A DNA stretch of 64,000 bases from Streptomyces tsukubensis (lineage in GTDB: Bacteria > Actinomycetota > Actinomycetes > Streptomycetales > Streptomycetaceae). The stretch covers positions 1,054,001 through 1,118,000 of the forward strand of contig NZ_CP045178.1 of assembly GCF_009296025.1 (NCBI RefSeq). The letters are read 5' to 3'. The position numbers were made by a program, and so were the translations under genes. The notes below the pieces were generated by a model. It did no database searches, was not told the DNA's origin, and saw only the letters and a list, made by a program, of their open reading frames with translations. How positions within the stretch are numbered: the stretch's first letter is position 1; each line of letters starts with the position of its first letter. This document shows, piece by piece, positions 53,690 to 61,774 of the stretch.

Positions 53690-54724
53690 TCAGACCCCGG
53701 GCACGAGAACGACCTTGCCGAGGACCGTGCGGGACTCCGCCAGTTCCATGGCGTGGCCCGCGTCGGCCAGAGGGACGCGGGCGGCGACCTGCGGGGTGAT
53801 GACGCCGTCCGCCACCAGCCGCAGGACCTGGGTGAGGTCTTCGTTCAGCCGCTGCCTGAAGGTGTCCTTGCGGCGCTCTCCGGCCCAGAAGTTGTAGAAG
53901 TGGGCGCTCTTGCCATTGGGCAGGGAGTTCCACGCGGCGAGTTGACCGAACAGTTTGAGGACGGGCAGTTGTGAGTTGCCCTCCTCGTCCTTGGTGGCGG
54001 CGGTGCCGTAGGAGACAAGGGTTCCGCCGCGGCGCAGCAGTAGCCAGGACTCCTTGATCGCCTCGCCTCCGACGTGGTCGAAGACGGCATCCACACCGTC
54101 GGGCGCGAGCCGGCGGATGCGCTCATACATGTCGGGCTCGCGGTAGTCGACCGGGGTGGCGCCCAGCTCGCGCACGGTGTCGTGGTGACGGGCGGAGGCG
54201 GTGCCGATGACCGCGGCACCCGCCTGCCTGGCGAGCTGCACGAGGGTGGAACCGACACCTCCGTTGGCCCCGAGCACCACGATGGTGCCTCCGGGACGGA
54301 CCTTGGCCATGCGGTGCAGCATCTGCCAGGCGGTGACCCCGTTGACGGCGACGGCCTCCGCGTCGGCCGGGTCGACACCGGTGGGCACGGGCACCAGGTC
54401 CGCCGCCTCGATCAGCAGGTGGCTGGCCCACGCGCCGGTCTTGGTGATGGCGGCGAATCGATGACCGGTCAGCGTGGGGTCGACGCCGGGGCCGGTGGCG
54501 GTGACCGTGCCCACGATGTCGTAGCCGGGGACGAAGGGGAACGCCGGCTGACGGTAGTACTTACCGCGGCGCATCTGCTGTTCGGCGAAGGAGACGCCGC
54601 TCGCCTCCATGCACAGCACGACCTGACCGGGGCCGGGGGCGGGCAGCTCCCGGCTGCGGAGCTGAAGGCCGCTGGGCTCGACCTTGCCGGGCAGGACGAT
54701 CTCGGTGGCGGCGGTGCTGGTCAT
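53690..54724 (-). CDS. Zinc-free medium-chain quinone-oxidoreductase-like dehydrogenase
   Basis: The 344-residue MDR protein has GYDIVGTVTATGPGV and the NADPH-binding VVLGANGGVGSTLVQLARQA. A quinone-oxidoreductase-type C-terminus with LVSYGTAATKDEEG follows. Zinc-ligand cysteines are absent, so it is likely a QOR-type reductase of quinones or enones rather than an alcohol dehydrogenase. It is divergent from a TetR gene with a palindromic operator in between, which suggests an inducible detoxification unit. Confidence 0.9.
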   Translation of the reverse strand: MTSTAATEIVLPGKVEPSGLQLRSRELPAPGPGQVVLCMEASGVSFAEQQMRRGKYYRQPAFPFVPGYDIVGTVTATGPGVDPTLTGHRFAAITKTGAWASHLLIEAADLVPVPTGVDPADAEAVAVNGVTAWQMLHRMAKVRPGGTIVVLGANGGVGSTLVQLARQAGAAVIGTASARHHDTVRELGATPVDYREPDMYERIRRLAPDGVDAVFDHVGGEAIKESWLLLRRGGTLVSYGTAATKDEEGNSQLPVLKLFGQLAAWNSLPNGKSAHFYNFWAGERRKDTFRQRLNEDLTQVLRLVADGVITPQVAARVPLADAGHAMELAESRTVLGKVVLVPGV

Positions 54725-54752
54725 GGCGTCTCCGTAGGCTTTCCATCGTTAA

Positions 54753-54825
54753 CTTACGAGCGTAAGATTACGCACACCAGTCACCGGCTGACAAGAGAGT
54801 CCGGCGATAAACTTCAGGGCGTAAG
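54753..54825. promoter_or_regulatory. TetR-type operators between the divergent oxidoreductase and regulator
   Basis: CTTACGAGCGTAAG (54753-54766) has perfect 6-bp arms, CTTACG and CGTAAG, around AG. A half-matching copy, CTTCAGGGCGTAAG (54812-54825), lies just before the regulator start at 54834. The spacing suits mutual and self repression by the TetR protein. Confidence 0.78.
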
Positions 54826-54833
54826 GTGACAGA

Positions 54834-55502
54834 GTGAAGGACACAGCATCGACAACGGACACGCCCGCCCCCGGCACGCGGAAGCAGGCGAGAACGCGGA
54901 ACCGTCGGGGCGAGGGCGGACGGCTGCGCGAGGAGATCGTCGACGCCGCGGCCGAGCTGCTCGACGAGACCGGCGACGAACACACCGTCACGCTGCGGTC
55001 GGTGGCCCGCCGGGTCGGGATCGCCGCGCCCTCGATCTACCCGCACTTCCCGGATCAGCCGGCCATCATGCTGGCCGTCGTACGCCGGGAATTCGCCCAC
55101 CTGCAAAGTTGTCTGCGCACCGCGGTGGAACAGGCCGACGACACCCCTCGGAGCCGGCTACTGGCCGTGTGCCACGCCTATCTCGACTTCGCCCGCGGCC
55201 ATCCCGAGCGCTACCGCACGATGTTCGGCGGCCTGTGGGTGCCCGCCCTCGGCGACAGCTCGGTGACCGAGGAGGATCTGGCCTCACTCGGTGCCGATTC
55301 CATGCTGCTGCTGATCGAAGTGCTCGATGACTGCGTCACCGCGGGGCTCGCCACCAGCGACAACCCGGTCGCCGACGCCACGGCGTTGTGGGTGGGGCTG
55401 CACGGGCTCGCCCACCAACGCGCTGTCAGCGCCGCCTTTCCCTGGCCGCAGGACATCGCGGAACGCGTCATCACCTCACTCGCCCACCTGACCGACTCCT
55501 GA
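54834..55502 (+). CDS. TetR-family transcriptional regulator with WHG-type ligand domain
   Basis: The 222-residue protein has a basic leader and the HTH LREEIVDAAAELLDETGDEH, VARRVGIAAPSIYPHFPDQP. The C-terminal domain with FARGHPERYRTMFGGLWVPA and LWVGLHGLAHQRAV fits the TetR_C WHG type. GTG 54834 lies just after the second operator copy. It is the likely repressor of the divergent oxidoreductase-SnoaL unit. Confidence 0.93.
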   Translation: MKDTASTTDTPAPGTRKQARTRNRRGEGGRLREEIVDAAAELLDETGDEHTVTLRSVARRVGIAAPSIYPHFPDQPAIMLAVVRREFAHLQSCLRTAVEQADDTPRSRLLAVCHAYLDFARGHPERYRTMFGGLWVPALGDSSVTEEDLASLGADSMLLLIEVLDDCVTAGLATSDNPVADATALWVGLHGLAHQRAVSAAFPWPQDIAERVITSLAHLTDS

Positions 55503-55820
55503 CCGGCCCGTACCGGGCGTGTGTTCCGTACCGGGCGTGTGCCGTGTACCGGGCGTGTGCCCGTACTGCCCGGGTCCGGCACCCTGAAAGGGCGCCCCGG
55601 CCTTCGCGATGCAGGTGGTCATCGTGTCGCCCCTCTGTGGCAGGGGCAGGCTCATCGCAGGGTTTCCACGGGGGCGATGATCCCGGCCACGTGGTTCTCG
55701 CGATCGCCGTGGCCGTGGCCGCCCGTACCCGTACACCGTGAGCAAGGACGCCAACCGTGGGGTACGTGAGGCGCGGGAGGGGATTCCCGGTCTGTTGGCG
55801 GGCTGACGAAAGGGGACGCC
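55503..55820. other. 318-bp gap with GTACCGGGCGTGTG tandem repeats
   Basis: Three 16-18 bp units built on GTACCGGGCGTGTG occupy 55509-55560 directly after the TetR stop. A related inverted CGTACTGCCCGG follows at 55561. The arrangement can fold and may act as terminator. From 55600 to 55820 there is no recognised element except a GAAAGGGG ribosome site for the next gene. Confidence 0.6.
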
Positions 55821-56306
55821 GTGACGGTCTACGCGGTTACTGGGCACATGGACTTGACCGACGATTCGGTGGCCCTTGTGCGGGAGACACTGCGCGAACT
55901 CCTCACAGCGGACGCTGGGGATCTCGTCGGGGTGTCGTGCATCGCGGCGGGCTCGGACTCGGTCTTCGCGGAGGAACTGCTCGCGGCGGCGGGCCGCCTG
56001 ATCGTGGTGCTGCCCTCGCAGAACTATCGGGACACGAAGGTGACGCCCGAGCACGCGGCGGTCTTCGATCACCTGGTCGAGTCAGCGACCGAGGTGATCG
56101 TCATGCCGCACGAGTCGGCGAACCGAGCAGCCTACGAAGCGGCGAACGCCGAGCTTCTACGGCGCGGGGACCGACTCGTCGCTGTGTGGGACGGTACTCC
56201 TCCATCGGGCAAGGGAGGGGGCACCGCTGACACGGTCGGCATGGCACGGGCGCAAGGGCTTGAGGTAGAGGTCGTGTGGCCCGAGGGCGCCGTCCGGCGA
56301 CATTGA
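55821..56306 (+). CDS. SLOG/LOG-like Rossmann-fold nucleotide-binding protein
   Basis: The 161-residue protein starts TVYAVTGHMDLTDDSVALVR and continues with IAAGSDSVFAEELLAAAGRL, IVVLPSQNYRD and RGDRLVAVWDG. GKGGGTADTVGMAR closes the likely nucleotide site. This is the pattern of the SLOG superfamily (DprA, YpsA/DUF1273, LOG-like). Such proteins bind nucleotides or nucleotide-derived signals; stand-alone members are mostly uncharacterised. GTG 55821 follows GAAAGGGG. A small conserved gene and an orphan CRISPR array follow. Confidence 0.75.
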   Translation: MTVYAVTGHMDLTDDSVALVRETLRELLTADAGDLVGVSCIAAGSDSVFAEELLAAAGRLIVVLPSQNYRDTKVTPEHAAVFDHLVESATEVIVMPHESANRAAYEAANAELLRRGDRLVAVWDGTPPSGKGGGTADTVGMARAQGLEVEVVWPEGAVRRH

Positions 56307-56337
56307 CCGGCTGACAGAGAGAGCGCTTCTCGCCGGG

Positions 56338-56631
56338 GTGGGAAGGCCGGACACGGATCAGCCGGGCAAAGGCGAGCCGACGCCACCCCCGGATGTGCGC
56401 CTCCGTGCGGCGGTGAATGGTCAGGGACTGTCCACACGGCCGATCATCGTGTACCCGCCGTCCCCGACCAGCGGGCGACAGGTGCGGATCGGCGGGGAGA
56501 ACACTGGCCTTGCGCACGGCCCGCGGGACATCGCAGTGCTCTTGGGGCGGGCCGGCAGGTGGCGTATAGACGAGACGGACGGCGCCGCGTCCGGACTGAT
56601 CGACTGGCCCGGAGGCGACCCCGACGTTTGA
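56338..56631 (+). CDS. Small conserved Streptomyces protein, function unknown
   Basis: The 97-residue frame has a polar start and a conserved-looking core: GLSTRPIIVYPPSPTSGRQV, RIGGENTGLAHGPRDIAVLL and GRAGRWRIDE. I recall many Streptomyces proteins with a similar RVR-GE-LGLAHGLRDVAEFLRRAG-like core and no known function. GTG 56338 is one of several possible starts; a later GTG near 56398 is also possible. It lies 31 bp after the SLOG gene and may be co-transcribed. Confidence 0.6.
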   Translation: MGRPDTDQPGKGEPTPPPDVRLRAAVNGQGLSTRPIIVYPPSPTSGRQVRIGGENTGLAHGPRDIAVLLGRAGRWRIDETDGAASGLIDWPGGDPDV

Positions 56632-56717
56632 AACCTGCCCCTTGATGGCCGTACGGCGAGTTCGGCGAAGTAACTCAAAACCCGATGCTCGGCGGGTAAC
56701 GTCGCAGGTAAGGAAGA
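56632..56717 (+). promoter_or_regulatory. Probable CRISPR leader
   Basis: The 86 bp directly before the first CRISPR repeat is AT-richer than its surroundings and contains AACTCAAAACCCGATG, similar in style to type I-E leaders. The degenerate repeat at the other end supports this orientation. Confidence 0.55.
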
Positions 56718-56928
56718 GTGGTCCCCGCACATGCGGGGATGGCCCGCTCCTGTACGACCTGACGGAGCTAAGCGGCAAGTGGTCCCCGCACATGCGGGGA
56801 TGGCCCGCTCCTGTACGACCTGACGGAGCTAAGCGGCAAGTGGTCCCCGCACATGCGGGGATGGCCCCTCCTAACCGCGCAAGTCGAGGTAAAGCTGGAT
56901 GTTGGCCCCTCACATGCCGACACGCCCT
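56718..56928 (+). CRISPR. Orphan type I-E-like CRISPR array: 3 intact repeats, 1 degenerate, 3 spacers
   Basis: Identical 28-bp repeats lie at 56718-56745, 56779-56806 and 56840-56867, with the palindromic core CCCCGCACATGCGGGG. A degenerate fourth copy (GTTGGCCCCTCACATGC and so on) lies at 56901-56928. All three spacers are 33 bp: 56746-56778, 56807-56839 and 56868-56900. The first two are identical. Repeat type and lengths fit actinomycete type I-E. No cas gene lies in the window. Confidence 0.92.
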
Positions 56929-56945
56929 CGCCCCCAAGCCGCTGA

Positions 56946-56975
56946 CGGGACCGCCAACGGGTAGTCGCGGTCCCG
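56946..56975 (-). terminator. Hairpin terminator of the C39 peptidase gene
   Basis: CGGGACCGC (56946-56954) pairs perfectly with GCGGTCCCG (56967-56975). It lies just beyond the stop codon at 56987 of the leftward peptidase gene, between it and the CRISPR array. Confidence 0.7.
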
Positions 56976-56986
56976 CCCCCTACCCC

Positions 56987-58333
56987 TCAGCGAATCCCCA
57001 CCCCGGCCAGCGCACGCTTCTGCGCCCCTGTCACCCGCACGGGGAAATACAGGTAACAGACACCCCCGGTACCCGACACGACCTTGCCCGCCGCGTCGTG
57101 GCGCTTCGTCCTGAGCCAGATCTGTTCCCACTCGGCGCGCCGGTAGACCCTGCGGACCGCCTCGTCGCTCGGGGAGGCCGGGTCGTTGGCGATCACGTCT
57201 CCCGATGTCGTGAAACCGATCACCGTCATCAGGTGGCCTGCGGTGCCGTAACCCGCGCCGGTCAGCTCCTCCTTGAGGAAGGACTGCGACGTGATGACGG
57301 GGATTCCCGCCTTCACCAGCCTCTCCACGTCTCCCAGGGATCCGAGCCGGGTCACCACGCCCTGCATGTCCTCGTACGTCGCCGCGTAGGCCGCGTTGAA
57401 GGGCCAGTTGCCGCAGCCCTCGTACTGGTAGTCGTAGGTGAAGCGAGCGGCGTGGCAGACCTGCGGGTCCGGCAGGCCCGGCTTCACCCAGGCGAGGTCC
57501 GCCGCGGAGGGCTTGCGGCCCCAGTACTCGATGATCATCTGTGAGGAGGTGGGGCTGCACCACGCCTCGCCCCCGTTGTCGTACTCCGGGTACTCCCCCG
57601 CGTGGATGTTCTGCGAGTAGCGCGGCACCCTCAGTTCGCGGGCGGTCCCCGGCTTCGAGGCGGGCACCGTGAAGCGGTCGGGTACGTCGGAGCCCATCGC
57701 CCCGGCGCGCCAGACCATCGGCGTCCCGTGGGCGCCCGGCTCGCGGTACAGGGTGAGGCGCAGGCGGTACGAGGCGACGCGCAGGCCGGATCCGGCGTCG
57801 TCGATGGAGAGGGTGTCGGTGTAGACGGTGGACCTGTCGTCGGTCTGTCCGTCCACGGAGGTGCGTCTGATGTCCACCTTCGCGTCGTCGCCCGAGGCCC
57901 AGCGGCCCATCACGTACCAGGGCGAGAAGGTCCCGTCCGAGTAGGTGGCGCGCAGCTCGACCTGGACCCAGGTGCCGGCGGGGGTGTGCGCGTTCCACGA
58001 GGCGATCACCTCGGTCGCGGGCACGGTGAGCCGGTGCTCGGGGCCGGTCCACCGCGCGTACTCCCAGGTCGTCGTCGTACCGAGGTGCGGGTCCAGGTAG
58101 TCGGTGCGGCCCGCCGGATGGGCGATGGCCACTCCGGGGCGGGCGCCCGAGGCCACCCGGGTCCCCTCGCCCGCGCCGGAGCGCCAGTCGCGGGCGCTCG
58201 TCCAGAAGCGGTTGTCCACGGTCCTCGCGGGGGCGGCGGATCCGGCGGCGGCGAGGGCGGGGGTCGTGGTGACGGCGGCGGCAGCGGCCACCGCCGCGGT
58301 CAGTACGGTGCGGCGGGACGTCGATCCGGTCAT
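56987..58333 (-). CDS. Tat-exported C39-family peptidase
   Basis: The 448-residue protein starts with a Tat signal peptide (TSRRTVLTAAVAAAAAV, cleavage near ALAAAG). A beta-rich region (residues 40-230) precedes a papain-like C39 domain with catalytic Cys in GGEAWCSPTSSQMIIEYWG, His in AGHLMTVIGFT and Asp in VIANDPASPSD. Papain-like C39 members outside ABC transporters are secreted cysteine peptidases of unknown substrate. The ATG at 58333 fits the signal peptide. It is a single leftward gene. Confidence 0.9.
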   Translation of the reverse strand: MTGSTSRRTVLTAAVAAAAAVTTTPALAAAGSAAPARTVDNRFWTSARDWRSGAGEGTRVASGARPGVAIAHPAGRTDYLDPHLGTTTTWEYARWTGPEHRLTVPATEVIASWNAHTPAGTWVQVELRATYSDGTFSPWYVMGRWASGDDAKVDIRRTSVDGQTDDRSTVYTDTLSIDDAGSGLRVASYRLRLTLYREPGAHGTPMVWRAGAMGSDVPDRFTVPASKPGTARELRVPRYSQNIHAGEYPEYDNGGEAWCSPTSSQMIIEYWGRKPSAADLAWVKPGLPDPQVCHAARFTYDYQYEGCGNWPFNAAYAATYEDMQGVVTRLGSLGDVERLVKAGIPVITSQSFLKEELTGAGYGTAGHLMTVIGFTTSGDVIANDPASPSDEAVRRVYRRAEWEQIWLRTKRHDAAGKVVSGTGGVCYLYFPVRVTGAQKRALAGVGIR

Positions 58334-58535
58334 GGGCGCGGGACTCCCAGTCGTTGAGAGGGCCTGGAGCCGCTGTTCCGGCTCCGGACGAGGAACGGCA
58401 GGTGCACGACAGTGCCCCCACTATCGCGGCTCCCCGGGGGCTTCTGCCAGGGTTTCGGGCACCGCGGCGGCTTCCCATACTGGCCTCTCCCGCTGGAGGG
58501 ACCTGCGGCGACGCGCTGACCGTACGCTGGGGACG

Positions 58536-59156
58536 ATGAACGGGACCGACTGCCTCACCCCCACAGCCCACGCCCTGCGCCGGCTGTCACCCTCGTGCGG
58601 CCCTGTCAGGCTCGTCGCCGTCGACGGCCACGCGGGGTCGGGGAAGAGCACCTTCGCGGAACGGCTGGCCGCGGAGCTGGGTGGCGCTCCCGTGCTGCGG
58701 CTGGACGATCTGGCGACCCACGAGGAGCTTTTCGAGTGGACGGCCCGTCTGGAGGAGCAGGTGCTCGGCCCGCTCTCCCGCGGCGAGCGCGCGCGATACA
58801 CGCCGTACGACTGGGTGGCCCGGCGGTTCGGACCCGAGGAGCGCGTCGTGGAGCCGGCGCCCGTCGTTCTCGTCGAGGGTGTGGGGGCCGGCCGGCGGGC
58901 GGTCAGGCCGTGGCTCGCGCGGCTGCTGTGGATGGATCTCGCCACCGGGACGTCATGGGCGCGTGGCCGCCTGCGTGACGGGCCGGAGCTGACGGGCTTC
59001 TGGAACGGGTGGGAACGTGCCGAAGCCCGCCATTTCGCGCTGGATCCTTCACGGCCTTACGCCGATTTCCTGGTACGGCAGTTTCCTGCGGGGTACGAGG
59101 TCGTCAATGGGCCTGCTGTGACTGCCGAAGACCCCCTCCGCCGTCACACACCGTGA
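58536..59156 (+). CDS. Uridine-kinase-like P-loop NTPase
   Basis: The 206-residue protein has a P-loop, VAVDGHAGSGKSTFAERLA, near residue 30, and APVLRLDDLATHEELFEW, which suits a nucleoside-binding Asp. APVVLVEGVGAGRRAVRP is a Walker B-like strand and WARGRLRDG a lid-like segment. This is the layout of uridine kinase/phosphoribulokinase-like enzymes. The substrate cannot be told. ATG 58536 follows GGGGAC; upstream frame is not coding. Confidence 0.85.
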   Translation: MNGTDCLTPTAHALRRLSPSCGPVRLVAVDGHAGSGKSTFAERLAAELGGAPVLRLDDLATHEELFEWTARLEEQVLGPLSRGERARYTPYDWVARRFGPEERVVEPAPVVLVEGVGAGRRAVRPWLARLLWMDLATGTSWARGRLRDGPELTGFWNGWERAEARHFALDPSRPYADFLVRQFPAGYEVVNGPAVTAEDPLRRHTP

Positions 59157-59596
59157 CACCCCGTCAGCACTGCGGCGAAGCGGCCGGAAGCCGTCGCCGT
59201 GACTGCCTCAACTCTGCTTGACCCGGGGGCCGTACAGGACTTACGTTCTCAATGTGCGGTCTTGTCGACCGCCGACAGACTCGAAGCCCCCGGTTGTTCC
59301 CCCGTGATCGGGGGCTTCGTTCTGTCCCTGACACCGCTTTCCGGGTGCGATGGGCCCTCATTCGCTCACCCTCGGTCACCGCGCGCGGGTTCTTCACACC
59401 CGTCGGAACACCCGTCGGATCGGCGGTGCGGCACCCTACGGCAGCAGGTCCCCCCGCAGGTACGATGCCTTCGGTGCGGCTCACGGACGGCTGATACGCG
59501 CACCGGGTCAACACCCGTCCACGGCATGGCGGTTCGAAGAAGGCCGGCGGCGTGGCCCGGCGGCACACCACGGGGGCACGGTTTGTGGGGGACGTG
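59157..59596. other. 440-bp gap with two hairpins, possible small RNA or terminator region
   Basis: GCGGTC-TTGTC-GACCGC (59256-59272) is a small stem-loop. It is followed by the strong hairpin GAAGCCCCCG (59283-59292) / CGGGGGCTTC (59309-59318), which is a likely terminator. I checked 59220-59320 for a tRNA fold and found no T-loop consensus. The remainder up to 59596 has no recognised element. Confidence 0.45.
59283..59318 (+). terminator. 10-bp hairpin terminator
   Basis: GAAGCCCCCG and CGGGGGCTTC pair perfectly around a 16-base loop and are followed by GTTCTGTCC. It lies 126 bp after the kinase-like gene and may instead end a small transcript starting in the gap. Confidence 0.75.
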
Positions 59597-61495
59597 ATGG
59601 ACTTCGGCACGCAGGGCGCACCGGCCCCGGCCGACCTGGCGTGGCTGCGCGGGGTCGACGCCTACACGATGGGGGCTTATCCACAGGCGGAGGAGGAGTT
59701 CAGGGCCGCGGTGCGGATGGATCCGGGGATGGCCGACGGCTGGCTCGGGCTGCACGCGCTGCGGATCGACACTCCGACGGCGCTGCTGCGCATGTTCCGC
59801 CACCGCGACCGCTTCGGGGAACAGCGGGGACGACATCGCCGCACCCTCAACTCCTGGTACTGGCTGGGCTGGTGGGTTCAGCCGGTCCTTGAGAGCCCCC
59901 GCGATCTGCTCCTCGCGCACGCCTCCCACTGGCTGGACGGACGCCATGTCCCCGATCTGGACCGGGCGTTGGTGGGGCTCGCGCCGGTCGAGACGGACCC
60001 GCAGGTACGGTTCCTGCACGCGTGCCGCGCCTACCTGGTCAAGGACTGGGAGCAGTTGGTGCGCCACACCGACCCGCTGATCGACGACCCGATGCTCGGG
60101 ATCGAGGCGGGGCTCTTCGGCGGCATGGCACGGGTGCGTCTTGAGATGTTCGGCCAGGCTGAGCCGCTGCTGTCAGCGGCGCTGATGCGCTGCCGCAGCG
60201 AGCAGCCGCAGCGCAAGGAGCTGCGGTACTGGCTGGCGCGCGCCCACGAGGGGACCGGGCGCAGCGCCGCGGCTCTGCCGCTCTACCGCGCGGTGCACCG
60301 GGTCGACCCGGCTTTCATGGACACCGCCGCGCGGCTCGCGGCGATCTCCGAGGGCGACGGCTACAACGACCTGGGTGATCCGGCGGATCTCGCGGCCATC
60401 GCCCTCGGCGGGCTCGGGCAGGACACGGCGGACGGCCAGGACATGGTGGATCCGCTGTTCGGGTCGGAGGCGGCGCCTGGCGACCCGCGCGATCTGCGGC
60501 TCGCCCCGGAGTCGGAGCCGCCGCCCGTGGTGCCGCCCGTCGACCCCGAGGTGGTGCGGGAGAAGGCGATCCTTCCGGTGCAGCCGGTGCCCGCGCGGCT
60601 GCCGCCGGGGACCGCCGATCCCGTACTGCTGGAGCAGGCGCTCGCGGAGCTTGAACGGATGGTGGGCCTCGAACCGGTGAAGCGCCAGGTCAAGGCGCTC
60701 TCCGCGCAGTTGAACATGGCACGGCTGCGGGCGGGCCAAGGGCTGCCCGTCCAGCCGCCGAAGCGGCACTTCGTCTTCTCCGGCCCCTCGGGCACGGGCA
60801 AGACCACGGTGGCGCGGATCCTCGGCCGGGTCTTCTACGCGCTCGGGCTGCTCGGCGGCGACCATCTCGTCGAGGCGCAACGCTCCGACCTGGTCGGGGA
60901 GTATCTGGGGCAGACGGCGGTCAAGGCCAATGAGCTGATCGACTCGGCGATAGGCGGTGTCCTCTTCGTCGATGAGGCGTACAGCCTCTCCAACTCCGGT
61001 TACGGCAAGGGCGACGCGTACGGCGACGAGGCCCTTCAGGTGCTGCTCAAACGGGCCGAGGACAACCGCGGTCACCTGGTGGTGATCCTCGCCGGCTATC
61101 CCGAGGGCATGGACCGGCTGTTGGCCGCCAATCCCGGTCTCGGCTCGCGCTTCACCTCCCGTGTCGACTTCCCCTCCTACCGCCGCGACGAGCTGACCGC
61201 CATCGGTGAGGTGCTCGCCGGGGACAACGGCGATCTCTGGGACGAGGAGGCGCTGGAGGAGCTGCACTCCATCGCGGGGCATGTGGTCGAGCAGGGCTGG
61301 ATCGACGAGTTGGGCAACGGCAGGTTCCTGCGGACGCTGTACGAGAAGAGCTGCGCCTACCGTGACCTGCGGCTGACGGGGTACGCGGTGACACCGACCC
61401 GCGACGATCTCGCGACGCTCCGGCTGCCCGATCTGATGCAGGCGTACGGGGAGGTGCTCTCCGGTCGGGGTCCGCAGGATCCTGCGTCGGGGTGA
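59597..61495 (+). CDS. CbxX/EccA-like AAA ATPase with TPR-like N-terminal half
   Basis: The 632-residue protein begins with helical repeats (DAYTMGAYPQAEEEFRAAVR, then a long TPR-like region to about 260). A Pro-rich linker precedes a CbxX/CfqX AAA domain with Walker A GPSGTGKTT (near 396), Walker B GVLFVDEAYSLSNSG (near 455), and NGRFLRTLYEKSC as the arginine-finger region. This architecture is shared with EccA of type VII secretion and Streptomyces SpoVK-like proteins; no ESX genes are in the window. ATG 59597 is preferred; GTG 59552 would add 15 residues. Confidence 0.88.
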   Translation: MDFGTQGAPAPADLAWLRGVDAYTMGAYPQAEEEFRAAVRMDPGMADGWLGLHALRIDTPTALLRMFRHRDRFGEQRGRHRRTLNSWYWLGWWVQPVLESPRDLLLAHASHWLDGRHVPDLDRALVGLAPVETDPQVRFLHACRAYLVKDWEQLVRHTDPLIDDPMLGIEAGLFGGMARVRLEMFGQAEPLLSAALMRCRSEQPQRKELRYWLARAHEGTGRSAAALPLYRAVHRVDPAFMDTAARLAAISEGDGYNDLGDPADLAAIALGGLGQDTADGQDMVDPLFGSEAAPGDPRDLRLAPESEPPPVVPPVDPEVVREKAILPVQPVPARLPPGTADPVLLEQALAELERMVGLEPVKRQVKALSAQLNMARLRAGQGLPVQPPKRHFVFSGPSGTGKTTVARILGRVFYALGLLGGDHLVEAQRSDLVGEYLGQTAVKANELIDSAIGGVLFVDEAYSLSNSGYGKGDAYGDEALQVLLKRAEDNRGHLVVILAGYPEGMDRLLAANPGLGSRFTSRVDFPSYRRDELTAIGEVLAGDNGDLWDEEALEELHSIAGHVVEQGWIDELGNGRFLRTLYEKSCAYRDLRLTGYAVTPTRDDLATLRLPDLMQAYGEVLSGRGPQDPASG

Positions 61496-61694
61496 GTGGG
61501 GCGACCCGACGCGTACGGGGCGCGTGGGGCGCGTGCGGGTCGCGTGCGTCGTGTGCGGGTCGGGGCCTGGATCCGGCCCCCGCCTCGGCTCCGGCTCCGG
61601 GTCCGCCCCCCGTTCCTGCCCCCGGCTCCGCCCCCGCTCCGGACAGCAGCCGGCGGGCCCACCCCAGGAGAGGGGCGGGCCCGCCGGTCTGTGC

Positions 61695-61774
61695 CGTGAG
61701 CGCTGCGCCGTCAGCGCTGTGCCGTGAGCGCTGTGCCGTCAGCGCCGTGCCGTGGAGCGCCGTGCCGTCAGCGC
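61695..61774. repeat. 14-15 bp tandem repeat, six units, at the end of a CBS-protein gene
   Basis: Units of the type CGTGAGCGCTGTGC / CGTCAGCGCTGTGC start at 61695, 61709, 61723, 61737, 61751 and 61766. The last unit contains the stop codon of the leftward gene (61768-61770). The preceding 61496-61690 stretch is also low-complexity GC-rich. Confidence 0.85.

Noticed and set aside
53073-58333. cas genes belonging to the CRISPR array
   Set aside because: All genes within about 4 kb on the left and to 64 kb on the right have other clear assignments; none has Cas motifs.
59200-59330. Possible tRNA gene, suggested by stacked stems and GGGGGC ends
   Set aside because: There is no T-loop consensus, no proper anticodon arm and no acceptor pairing of correct length; hairpin terminator explains it.
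59597-61495. Type VII secretion locus based on the EccA-like ATPase
   Set aside because: No EccB-E, EsxA/B or mycosin gene is present nearby; the CbxX family occurs widely without ESX.
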